A stretch of DNA of 36,073 bases from a virus, in the IMG/VR virus record IMGVR_UViG_3300012931_000014, positions 1-36,073 of that record. One strand, 5' to 3'. Below the pieces are notes generated by a model. The model was not told the DNA's origin and did not search any database. It saw nothing but the letters and a program-made list of their open reading frames with translations. Made by a program: the position numbers and the translations under genes. Shown here one piece after another: positions 30,030 to 36,073 of this stretch (position 1 is the first letter of the stretch; each line of letters opens with the position of its first letter).

Positions 30030-30440
30030 TCAAGGTTTTAATGGATTTGGGGACATATCTGTCCTTTTATGCTTATACTTTCGATGTGATTTCCACTCTG
30101 CATATGTCTGTTTTCTTCTTTTCGGTCCGGAGCTGATATAATTTAAAACCCGTCGTGCCGGTCTTGATAACAGCTCATAATCCTCAATGCCAGACTGCAC
30201 CTCGTCTATAAGAGCTTCCCCGGCTTCCCCGGTCGTCTCTAATCTCTGCTCAAGTTCGGCTCTGACACATCCAGCACCCTCGAACGGAGCTGCATAGCGG
30301 CGTGTCCGACTTCCACCGACATACCCAGTCTCTACCGGCTCAATCGGCCACATACCAGCTTCAAGCGGTAGAACATCACTGATCATCCAGATGCACTGGC
30401 CGCGGTCGAAGATTATTTTCCCTGGCGACCACCAGGTCAT
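30030..30440 (-). CDS. Hypothetical protein, 136 aa
   Basis: N-terminus MTWWSPGKIIFDRGQCIWMI, then a Pro/Glu part (MWPIEPVETGYVGGSRTRRY), an acidic helical part (CVRAELEQRLETTGEAGEAL) and a basic tail (KRRKQTYAEWKSHRKYKHKR). There is no recognised family. Its start overlaps the upstream gene by ATGA. It is the last gene of the early block, and its base composition is clearly richer in G and C than its surroundings. Confidence 0.7.
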   Translation of the reverse strand: MTWWSPGKIIFDRGQCIWMISDVLPLEAGMWPIEPVETGYVGGSRTRRYAAPFEGAGCVRAELEQRLETTGEAGEALIDEVQSGIEDYELLSRPARRVLNYISSGPKRRKQTYAEWKSHRKYKHKRTDMSPNPLKP

Positions 30441-30655
30441 ACGACCCCCCGCTGATGCAGCGCCGGCAGCCGGATCTCTTTATCCCAGTTCGTCTCTTTC
30501 GCCGGATGGCATACGGGGAGCCGATAGTGTCGAATAGTTGAGATATCCGATTCTTTCGGCACATCCAGTTTTGTGCCGTAGCGTCTCATTTGCAGATCGT
30601 ATAGATGTTGCAGAGCCTGGGGATGCTCGTCAAATAAAATCCAGTATATTTGCAT
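30437..30655 (-). CDS. Hypothetical protein, 72 aa
   Basis: MQIYWILFDEHPQALQHLYD, then a basic/aromatic middle and end (RLPVCHPAKETNWDKEIRLP). ATG at 30655 has AAGGTGAAGG in front. It is coupled at both ends to its neighbours. No domain was recognised. Confidence 0.65.
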   Translation of the reverse strand: MQIYWILFDEHPQALQHLYDLQMRRYGTKLDVPKESDISTIRHYRLPVCHPAKETNWDKEIRLPALHQRGVV

Positions 30656-30658
30656 CCT

Positions 30659-30799
30659 TCACCTTCTCGGCCAGGGGTGTGCTGGCAATTGTTCTCCGCA
30701 TCTAGGGCAAACGCTACCCTCTACATACCCCGTCGGAGTCTGGTAATGCCCGAATAGTTTACAGAGCATTTTATTTATTTTTTGATTTTCGGTTTTCAT
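30659..30799 (-). CDS. 46-aa protein with one CxxC knuckle
   Basis: ATG at 30799 follows GGAGGTAG. The product starts MKTENQKINKMLCKLFGHYQ, continues with VCPRCGEQLPAHPWPRR, and holds a Cys-His-Cys-Cys set that could bind one zinc. It ends 3 bases before the next gene. The pattern differs from the three KSPYW ribbons. Confidence 0.6.
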   Translation of the reverse strand: MKTENQKINKMLCKLFGHYQTPTGYVEGSVCPRCGEQLPAHPWPRR

Positions 30800-30843
30800 C
30801 TTTTATCTACCTCCTCGAGTGCTTCGATAGCGATTATTAAGTT

Positions 30844-31344
30844 TTAGTTAATAGGAATTACAAATTTCTTTATTGGTTTTTCGCAGTAAATACACAATTC
30901 GCAAGATACGCTCACTGCCTGCTCAACGTCATTTCCGAGATATAAGACTGCCAATGCAAACTCTCTACCAGCGCCAACAGCTTCATAAGAAACAACCTCT
31001 TTAACGAAGTAGTTTTCTATATAAAATACTTTACTATCAAATGCTATAATATAATGATTTTCAAGTTTAAATTCCCCTGTTTTTAATTTTTTCCACTCAC
31101 AAAATTCAGTTATAAAATTTAGTATTCCATCCTCATTTGAGTATGCGGGTTTATGCGTTAGGGCAAAGACCTGCATTAATCCACTTTCACTGGCAGTGCC
31201 ACAACTTCCAATAACCATTCCATTCACTGAGGATAACTTAGAGTAATTATCCTTCCCCTTTTCTTGGGTATATCCTTGAACCATAATAGAGTCCGAGGCT
31301 ATCTCTATTCGGTCTTCTAATATTTTGCAACAAACTATACTCAT
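30844..31344 (-). CDS. HslV-like Ntn hydrolase (proteasome beta-type), Ser nucleophile
   Basis: 166 residues lining up end to end with HslV: MSIVCCKILEDRIEIASDSI, then a YSKLSSVNGMVIGSCGTASE block like HslV's RKVRRL...AGFAGGTAD, YEAVGAGREFALAVLYLG like AIGSGGNYALSAARAL, and SVSCELCIYCEKPI like SLRIAGDICVFTN. After Met removal the first residue is Ser rather than Thr; Asp17 and Lys35 (mature numbering) sit where HslV has Asp17 and Lys33. It may form a proteasome-like ring with peptidase activity in the early phase. No HslU partner is encoded. AGGAGG precedes the ATG. Confidence 0.75.
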   Translation of the reverse strand: MSIVCCKILEDRIEIASDSIMVQGYTQEKGKDNYSKLSSVNGMVIGSCGTASESGLMQVFALTHKPAYSNEDGILNFITEFCEWKKLKTGEFKLENHYIIAFDSKVFYIENYFVKEVVSYEAVGAGREFALAVLYLGNDVEQAVSVSCELCIYCEKPIKKFVIPIN

Positions 31345-31354
31345 AAAATTCCTC

Positions 31355-31525
31355 CTAAAGTTTAATATTCTCCCTGATTTCCTCGATCCTTACTGGTTGA
31401 TTATCTTCCTGGTGTATTAATACTTTGCCAAATACCAATGTGCGAAGTCTTTTAATTAAATGCGCCTCTTTCTCCGACAGCTCCATCATCACCTTGCCTG
31501 TTACGCTCTGTGTCTCTGTTTTCAA
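31355..31525 (-). CDS. 56-aa hypothetical protein
   Basis: TTG start at 31525 overlaps the stop of the upstream mini gene (TTGA), with AGAGG before it. The product reads KTETQSVTGKVMMELSEKEA, continues HLIKRLRTLVFGKVLIHQED and ends with charged residues. It has no known domain; the last helix suggests a small DNA- or protein-binding peptide. It precedes the HslV-like gene. Confidence 0.5.
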   Translation of the reverse strand: MKTETQSVTGKVMMELSEKEAHLIKRLRTLVFGKVLIHQEDNQPVRIEEIRENIKL

Positions 31526-31641
31526 ACTACACCTCTCAAAATCTCTGCTATCCGCCCAAAATCATCCGGGCGCCACAAATATACTTCGACACCGACGCCG
31601 TGTTCCGTACCTTCGTCTAACAGAATTTCGTATATCAGCAT
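31522..31641 (-). CDS. 39-aa hypothetical protein
   Basis: ATG at 31641 follows the NinG-like stop (TAAATG) with a GAGGT site. The product is MLIYEILLDEGTEHGVGVEV and continues YLWRPDDFGRIAEILRGVV. The alternating pattern suggests a small alpha/beta fold. The function is unknown. Confidence 0.55.
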   Translation of the reverse strand: MLIYEILLDEGTEHGVGVEVYLWRPDDFGRIAEILRGVV

Positions 31642-32010
31642 TTATACCTCGCTCGATTCCAGTTCCTTGATTTTGGCTTTCAAATAGAGCTTGATTAATT
31701 CCCTGTCTGTCTTTCCGTTATATCTCCCCCTTGCTTTCACCAGGTCGTACCTTTCCTGTCCCAGTTTCTTAATCATAAAATCTTGTTCATATTCGTCATT
31801 TTCCTCAAAATACTGATGGCATCCGAGACAAACCGAAATACAATTATCTTCATCCCAGCGCGTCGATAGCTTTCTTCGATGATTTATAGCGTGATGACAA
31901 TGTAGCCCCCTCCTGTCTGGGGTAGAACCACAGCGCTCACATTTCCAGCTCGCTTTCATTCTGATATATCGACTGAACAATAGATCTAAAGAATCAATTC
32001 TAACTTTCAT
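31642..32010 (-). CDS. HNH protein, NinG/Rap-like
   Basis: 122 residues: SLDLLFSRYIRMKASWKCER with CERCG (zinc), then GLHCHHAINHRRKLSTRWDE, DNCISVCLGCHQYFEEN, and a long helical end. The order FSRYIR-CxxC-HH-RWDEDN-CxxCH recalls the lambda NinG (Rap) recombination endonuclease more than homing HNH enzymes. Placed in the early operon near the ATPase, it may process recombination or replication junctions. It could also be a generic HNH protein. Confidence 0.75.
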   Translation of the reverse strand: MKVRIDSLDLLFSRYIRMKASWKCERCGSTPDRRGLHCHHAINHRRKLSTRWDEDNCISVCLGCHQYFEENDEYEQDFMIKKLGQERYDLVKARGRYNGKTDRELIKLYLKAKIKELESSEV

Positions 32011-32028
32011 TTATTCTCTGCACTTCCT

Positions 32029-32475
32029 CTAAAACTCTCCTGCTTCATGCATTAACTGGTATGTAGATTCTAATTTTTCAACCCATTCTTTATGTGCCGG
32101 AATACAAGATGGATTAGTAGCTACGTGTGCTATCTCATATATGTCGAGCAAAAAACGAAGCAAAAGATTAGTGTTAGCATCTTTAATTGGATGTAATTGT
32201 AAATCATCTATGAAAGTGTTATTTTCTATCATCGCTTCTATAACCAATAATGCCTTATCTTTAGTTCCAGTTTCTAATAATAATGTCTTATCATCCGAAC
32301 AATCTTCATCCTGTAGAATGACTACGTTGGGAATGTTTAATATATTATCCACAAATCTTTTTGCTGATTTTCTGTCTAAAGCAATAACATCTTGATAACC
32401 CTCTCCGTTTATACCTGTTGATGATGTCTGCAATAAAAGTGTTATCTGTTCTATTGTCTGTTCTTTACTATTCAT
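32029..32475 (-). CDS. Hypothetical protein, 148 aa
   Basis: An acidic, helix-rich protein: MNSKEQTIEQITLLLQTSST, VVILQDEDCSDDKTLLLETG, IEAMIENNTFIDDLQLHPIK, LRFLLDIYEIAHVATNPSCI. No catalytic motif or membrane span is visible. It is flanked closely by a coiled-coil gene and the NinG-like gene in the early operon, so a replication or host-takeover role is possible but not shown. Confidence 0.65.
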   Translation of the reverse strand: MNSKEQTIEQITLLLQTSSTGINGEGYQDVIALDRKSAKRFVDNILNIPNVVILQDEDCSDDKTLLLETGTKDKALLVIEAMIENNTFIDDLQLHPIKDANTNLLLRFLLDIYEIAHVATNPSCIPAHKEWVEKLESTYQLMHEAGEF

Positions 32476-32483
32476 TGTTTACC

Positions 32484-32678
32484 TCACTTTAATTCCTTAA
32501 TACGTTCAAGTGAAGCCAGAATTATCTTATCTTTATTAGCTATTATGTTCTTTAGTTTTTTATTTTCCGCTCTTAATTCCCCATTGAGTTTTCTATGAGA
32601 TTCATTGCTTGCTTCAAGTTCGGATATACGGGCTGAAGCCCCCTTTACAGTTTCACAAGTTAGACATTTATCTTTCAT
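32484..32678 (-). CDS. Small coiled-coil protein, 64 aa
   Basis: MKDKCLTCETVKGASARISE with a CLTC knuckle, then a continuous heptad helix (LRAENKKLKNIIANKDKIIL) to the end. A GGAGGAGGAG site precedes ATG 32678. It begins just past the GTTAC array. It resembles small phage spacer or dimerising proteins without a known function. Confidence 0.65.
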   Translation of the reverse strand: MKDKCLTCETVKGASARISELEASNESHRKLNGELRAENKKLKNIIANKDKIILASLERIKELK

Positions 32679-32729
32679 TTGTTCTCCTCCTCCTTTTTTA
32701 TTCTGTATACTTTGATTACTATCTTGCTA

Positions 32730-32827
32730 ACCGTTACACCTAGTGTAACGGTGTAACGTTACTGTAACAAAAGGCGTTACGTTACACACTCTCCCCCTAT
32801 AAGGGGAGTGTAACAAAACGCTGTAAC
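32730..32827. repeat. GTTAC/GTAAC pentamer array with palindromes
   Basis: Nine copies of GTTAC or its complement GTAAC lie at 32733, 32745, 32753, 32758, 32764, 32776, 32781, 32810 and 32823. A perfect palindrome with 10-bp arms is formed by 32730-32739 and 32743-32752, and a CTCCCC/GGGGAG hairpin lies at 32791-32808. The region is non-coding and follows the RepA-like ATPase gene, as expected for an iteron origin or for an operator. Confidence 0.8.
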
Positions 32828-32829
32828 AT

Positions 32830-34074
32830 TCATATAATACATAGCCCCCACTTCCCTGAATCCAGTTTGATAATCTCGTTTTTGTCTTTTAACCTTTTAA
32901 GAGCCACCCTGGCATTGTTATTTGTGATAGATAAAGCATCTTGAATTTCCTGTGTTGTTTTAATACCATCTTTTAGGAGGTCTTTAATTTGAGCTTGTGT
33001 TCCCAACGCCGATAAAAATTCTCCAATAGACTGTGGGGAACTTCCACTAATTATGGTTTTGTTATCTATTTCGCCGTCCCCTTTAAATTCCATGTGCAAC
33101 CCCATTGGTTTATGAAGTCTGGTAAATGGAGCCGGTTTGCGATGGAATAATGCTATATCCATTTCGTTTGAGTCTGCCTCTTGTGATTTTTTAATCTCCC
33201 AGATTGACCGGGCTTCTGCTGTATAATAAACATTCCCGTAGACTGATTTCTTTTTGTCCTCGCTTTTTGCTGTATGAGCTAATATCAAACTGGTTGTTTT
33301 AAGTTTTCTCCATGCTGTCCAAAAATTAAGTGCTGGCTCTGTTAAATTCAAATCACCCCCGGCGGCTAACCCCAGGCTATCGATTATCACCACTTCTGCT
33401 TTGCTTTCTATAACTTTCCCTGAGATTTGTTCAATATCATAATTCAGTGGGGAGCTACAACGTAAATAATTCAAAAATAATGGGGGCAGATTCATCCCCC
33501 TTTGAATACAGGAAAGTGACCATCTTATAGTCGATTCGTCGGTCTCCCAATCCAAGTAAAGTATTTTGATTGGCTTACTTGGGACTGCCCATTCAAAAGG
33601 GTTGTCGTACCAGGGCAAAATCATAAGAACTGAAAGTATCAAGGCAAATAAACTTTTAGATGATGACGGGTCGCCAAAGATTATAGTCGGATAATTACGT
33701 ATTATAAAAGGATGTATCAAAAATTCCGGGGGAGTAGCGGTTCCATCGTCTGTATTTATTTCTATAATTGATTCTCCCCGTCTGAACTTTTCAAGGGTAT
33801 AGACACAGACTTGTTCGAGGATTGCCCCCCAATCCGCCTCCAAACGTTTATTGAGGATACTGGCTAATCTATCCCTTGTAACACCGGATGAGAAATTAAA
33901 ACTAGCCTGATGTAGATGTCCTGAGGATACACCCGGAGATGTAGAGGAGATAACTATCTCACCTTTTAACTCCTGTGAATGCAAGGTGAGTCTACGGCAT
34001 TCTATTCGTATATTTTCATTTTCCCAATAATAATCATATCCGCCAACCACGTCTATAACTTTAGGAAGGCTCAT
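32830..34074 (-). CDS. RepA-like AAA/RecA-type ATPase with C-terminal winged helix
   Basis: 414 residues. Walker A is FGDPSSSKSLFA (134-141 core), followed by ILYLDWETDE, Walker B VVIIDSLGLAAGG (228-232), and a LILAHTAKSEDK sensor segment, as in hexameric RepA (RSF1010-type) or AAA_25 helicases. The last 65 residues (IKDLLKDGIKTTQEIQDALS, VALKRLKDKNEIIKLDSG) form a winged helix able to bind DNA. With no polymerase or primase in the genome, it is the best replication initiator or helicase-loader candidate, next to the GTTAC array. Its start overlaps the previous gene by 4 bases. Confidence 0.85.
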   Translation of the reverse strand: MSLPKVIDVVGGYDYYWENENIRIECRRLTLHSQELKGEIVISSTSPGVSSGHLHQASFNFSSGVTRDRLASILNKRLEADWGAILEQVCVYTLEKFRRGESIIEINTDDGTATPPEFLIHPFIIRNYPTIIFGDPSSSKSLFALILSVLMILPWYDNPFEWAVPSKPIKILYLDWETDESTIRWSLSCIQRGMNLPPLFLNYLRCSSPLNYDIEQISGKVIESKAEVVIIDSLGLAAGGDLNLTEPALNFWTAWRKLKTTSLILAHTAKSEDKKKSVYGNVYYTAEARSIWEIKKSQEADSNEMDIALFHRKPAPFTRLHKPMGLHMEFKGDGEIDNKTIISGSSPQSIGEFLSALGTQAQIKDLLKDGIKTTQEIQDALSITNNNARVALKRLKDKNEIIKLDSGKWGLCII

Positions 34075-34382
34075 ATTTGGATGACTCCTTTTTGTTCGTA
34101 TTGAGGTTTGTTTTTTTTCTTGGATTTCCTGTCCTCATTGAAAGTAATATAGTTTTTTAAGTCTTGTTCAAGTTCGTCAATTTTCTTGTAGGGAACTTTG
34201 TATCTTTTAATATCACATTCTGTTTTAAGGACTTCCCCTGTCTGGAACTCTGCCCAGTTAGAAATTTCTTTATTCAGCCAGCTAACGTATTCTTCCAGCC
34301 GTTCCAGCCGGACAGACACCAGACAGAGGATATTCACTAATTCCTCGTAGGTTAGTTTCTTACCTTCTAAAATATCAGCCAT
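34071..34382 (-). CDS. Helical protein upstream of the RepA-like ATPase, 103 aa
   Basis: LTYEELVNILCLVSVRLERL, then EEYVSWLNKEISNWAEFQTG, then a basic C-terminus with a KSKKKNKPQYEQ run. Overlap by ATGA with the ATPase start suggests a fixed ratio of the two, as for a helicase accessory or loader. No family was recognised. It directly follows a zinc-ribbon gene (TAAATG). Confidence 0.65.
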   Translation of the reverse strand: MADILEGKKLTYEELVNILCLVSVRLERLEEYVSWLNKEISNWAEFQTGEVLKTECDIKRYKVPYKKIDELEQDLKNYITFNEDRKSKKKNKPQYEQKGVIQI

Positions 34383-34520
34383 TTATTTAGCTTCCACTTT
34401 AGGGACATCCCAGTATAAAGAATGACATTTTTTATTAGGACATTGCCTAACATCTGATTTTCGGGGGATCCATTCGTATCCACATTTGTTACACTTTAGT
34501 TTTTTAATTGTTATTTTCAT
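34383..34520 (-). CDS. 45-aa zinc ribbon mini-protein (copy 3 of 3)
   Basis: The product is MKITIKKLKCNKCGYEWIPR, followed by KSDVRQCPNKKCHSLYWDVP and a KVEAK end. It has CxxC and CxxxxC pairs and an SLYW motif corresponding to SPYW in the copies at 21103 and 29825. ATG at 34520. It is non-overlapping with its neighbours and ends in a TAAATG join. Confidence 0.75.
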   Translation of the reverse strand: MKITIKKLKCNKCGYEWIPRKSDVRQCPNKKCHSLYWDVPKVEAK

Positions 34521-34574
34521 AAAATATATCATAGCATATATTATATTTACCCGTTAACTCCTAATTCTGGCGGG

Positions 34575-35099
34575 TTAAGCATTTATGTCTCCTGTAAGAT
34601 TCATCTCTTTTTGATTGCGTTTTAACCACGATAACACCCTTACAGTATGGAAGCCGCCGGGCAGTAAGAGCCATAGTTTTTCTCTCTTAAAGCCTTTGAT
34701 AACAGGTGCACAATAATCGAGCCACAGTATATTGTCAGTATGACTGCGTAAATAGACCTTGAGATTTCGCCTGAATATAACATCGCTTGAAATAGCACCG
34801 CTTAAACCATATCCATTGAGTTTTACATCAGTCCTTGTTATTTGATAAGGCGGGTCAAGAATACCCCAATCCCAATTTCGACTATCGGTCTTAATAAACT
34901 CTTTGACGTTACAATTTAGAGTTGCGTTTTTGTGTTCTATGTCTACTCGTTCATCGCCGATTAAACTTTGACCGGAGAACAAATGTAAAACCTTTCCCGA
35001 TACAAGGCTTTTAACAATCCTATCAACAACAGGAGTAAAAGCCCCGGGATAACCCGTGTTATTAAAACCCATTCCCAACGCTTCGACAGGTATCTTCAT
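34575..35099 (-). CDS. DNA methyltransferase-like protein with DPPY
   Basis: ATG 35099 with AAGGATAA upstream; a TTG lies 3 bases earlier. 174 residues: KVLHLFSGQS (SAM motif I, 39-44), ERVDIEHKNATLNCNVKEFI, then WDWGILDPPYQITR (DPPY 82-85). A later LWLDYCAPVIKGFKREKLWL part and HTVRVLSWLK close it. The motifs indicate an amino methyltransferase (N6-adenine or N4-cytosine), smaller than most. It is one of three methylases here. Confidence 0.8.
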   Translation of the reverse strand: MKIPVEALGMGFNNTGYPGAFTPVVDRIVKSLVSGKVLHLFSGQSLIGDERVDIEHKNATLNCNVKEFIKTDSRNWDWGILDPPYQITRTDVKLNGYGLSGAISSDVIFRRNLKVYLRSHTDNILWLDYCAPVIKGFKREKLWLLLPGGFHTVRVLSWLKRNQKEMNLTGDINA

Positions 35100-35160
35100 C
35101 AATTATCCTTCTTGTATTCGCCGTATTGTTCTTAAACAGGGCATTTGATTATTTTGATAG

Positions 35161-35325
35161 TCATTTATTTGCCTCGAAAAACGCTTTTGCAAATCCTGCC
35201 GGAGTAATAGCACGGATATAAGCTCTTCTGTTTTTAATAGAAATCTGTTTTATATACTCTGTGTATTCGGGCGGGCAAACAGGGCAAGGAGTATCCATGT
35301 TTATCGTGATATCCGCTTTGCCCAT
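35161..35325 (-). CDS. 54-aa hypothetical protein
   Basis: AAGGAGATAAAAC precedes ATG 35325. The product starts MGKADITINMDTPCPVCPPE, continues with YTEYIKQISIKNRRAYIRAI and ends with FAKAFFEANK. A CPVC pair may bind metal. It lies 25 bases after the directionality-factor gene in the early operon. Confidence 0.6.
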   Translation of the reverse strand: MGKADITINMDTPCPVCPPEYTEYIKQISIKNRRAYIRAITPAGFAKAFFEANK

Positions 35326-35350
35326 TTTGTTTTATCTCCTTCCTTTAAAT

Positions 35351-36073
35351 TTATTCTTTCCCCGCCTTAATTTTCACGTAACACTCACCCGGTAAGTCAG
35401 TAATCTGTGATTGTGAGTCTAGTTTCAGACTTTGCAGTACATCCCGCGGCTGCATGTCCCAATCCTCATTGCAGGCTTTGTATAAGTCGTTGACCGTCTT
35501 TATTGCCGAGGCGTCCCTATCAGCCTTAACAGGCCTTGCTTTGGCTTTTTGAGCTGCTTTTTTAACAGGTACCGGTTGCGGTGCGGTTGCCGTCTCCTGT
35601 TTCGAAGATGCGGACTCCATGGCATCGAAGTCCTTGTCTGAAGATATGATTTGCCCTTCGATTACTGGTTCGGGTTTAGTTGCTGCTGTAGCTTTTATTT
35701 TATCGGGTGAAGTTCCACCATCCGGCCAGAACTCATTGATATCATCCTCGACTTGCATATCGAAAGCGTCTTCAAGTGATCCAACTTGTAACATCTTAGT
35801 TTGCTCTCTGGCTGACGTCGCTAGTTGCGTTAGAGTCACGTCGGTTCTTAGATTCAAAACATACACGGTTTGTTTCTTGCCAGTTTCGGGGTTATTGACC
35901 TGTATAGATTCGAGCGTTAATTTAAGCGGTATTAATGCTAACCTGCCAAGCGTCTGTTTGATATGATAAGCACAGGAATTGATATTTATAATTGAGTTAA
36001 TAGAGCCGGTATCTATCTGCCATACTCCAATCCCCGGCACTTCCGGCAGGATGAAACGAAGATTCATTGTCTC
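35351..36073 (-). CDS. Recombination directionality factor-like protein (Gp3-like), C-terminal part
   Basis: Continuation of the gene whose start is at 525 (circular). The visible part runs from the internal Met (MNLRFILPEVPGIGVWQIDT) to the stop at 35351-35353. It contains SINSIININSCAYHIKQTLG, the strand IPLKLTLESIQVNNPETGKK, QTVYVLNLRTDVTL, and a Pro/Ala/Lys-rich tail (PQPVPVKKAAQKAKARPVKA). The FILPEVPG-WQIDTGS-SIININS block is the core I know from the Gp3-like family. The C-terminal 100 residues are charged and probably flexible. Annotating from 36067 alone would miss 136 N-terminal residues. Confidence 0.85.
   Translation of the reverse strand, partial: ETMNLRFILPEVPGIGVWQIDTGSINSIININSCAYHIKQTLGRLALIPLKLTLESIQVNNPETGKKQTVYVLNLRTDVTLTQLATSAREQTKMLQVGSLEDAFDMQVEDDINEFWPDGGTSPDKIKATAATKPEPVIEGQIISSDKDFDAMESASSKQETATAPQPVPVKKAAQKAKARPVKADRDASAIKTVNDLYKACNEDWDMQPRDVLQSLKLDSQSQITDLPGECYVKIKAGKE
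35951..36073. repeat. Right copy of 123-base terminal direct repeat
   Basis: Identical to bases 1-123. It is an end overlap of a circular sequence and lies within the directionality-factor gene. Confidence 0.95.

Noticed and set aside
30047-30068. GGACA/TGTCC hairpin followed by TTTT on the plus strand
   Set aside because: The stem is only 5 bp and sits in coding sequence of the minus-strand gene; it may be chance, although it could end the moron transcript.
32730-32827. CRISPR array
   Set aside because: The repeats are 5-base units with irregular spacing and no spacer pattern; iteron or operator sites fit better.

Overview
The window is one complete temperate-type tailed phage or prophage-like genome, not a piece of a host chromosome. 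The first 123 bases (1-123) are identical to the last 123 (35951-36073), so the molecule closes into a circle of 35,950 unique bases, and one gene runs through the join. The DNA is AT-rich. Starts are preceded by AGGAGG-type ribosome binding sites, and sigma70-type promoters can be found by eye, so the host is a bacterium. The host lineage cannot be fixed from the sequence alone. The only lysin candidate is a papain-type protease rather than a peptidoglycan hydrolase, which would suit a host whose envelope barrier is protein; that is inference.

Late (morphogenesis) block, minus strand, about 29.4 kb down to 5.0 kb, transcribed right to left in the order of an HK97-type siphovirus: HNH endonuclease, ParB-methyltransferase, small terminase, large terminase (interrupted by a 348-residue intein), portal, prohead protease, HK97-fold major capsid protein, a mini zinc ribbon plus HNH insertion, decoration-like protein, connectors and head-tail joining proteins, tail terminator, major tail protein, two tail chaperone frames joined by a probable -1 frameshift at an A6G run, tape measure, distal tail protein, several tail-tip and fibre genes, a C1 (papain-like) protease, a string of small genes including membrane proteins that look like holins, and a terminator at 4926-4979.

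Early/replication block, minus strand: it starts at a divergent control region (3204-3338), runs leftward through 3.2 kb to 1, across the circular join, and on from 36 kb to 30.0 kb. It encodes an HTH-HNH protein, a Cro/CI-like HTH protein, many tiny coupled genes (often joined as TAAATG), a recombination-directionality-factor-like protein, a methylase, a RepA-like ATPase with a winged helix, a NinG-like HNH protein and an HslV-like N-terminal-nucleophile hydrolase. An array of nine GTTAC/GTAAC pentamers at 32733-32827 follows the ATPase gene and could be an origin or operator.

Plus-strand genes: a short rightward unit (3339-4857) opposite the early block ends with an MT-A70 adenine methylase. 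A two-gene moron-like unit (29561-29944) between the early and late blocks has its own near-consensus promoter covered by a palindromic operator.

The most unusual items are the intein placed exactly in the terminase P-loop with class 3 (Trp-Cys-Thr) features, the proteasome-like hydrolase with Ser in place of Thr, the papain-like protease in the endolysin position, three dispersed paralogous 39-45-residue zinc ribbons, the 22-base spaced operator array with a probably leaderless transcript, and a directionality-factor gene in a closed genome with no visible integrase. No tRNA, CRISPR array, integrase, DNA polymerase or reverse transcriptase was found.
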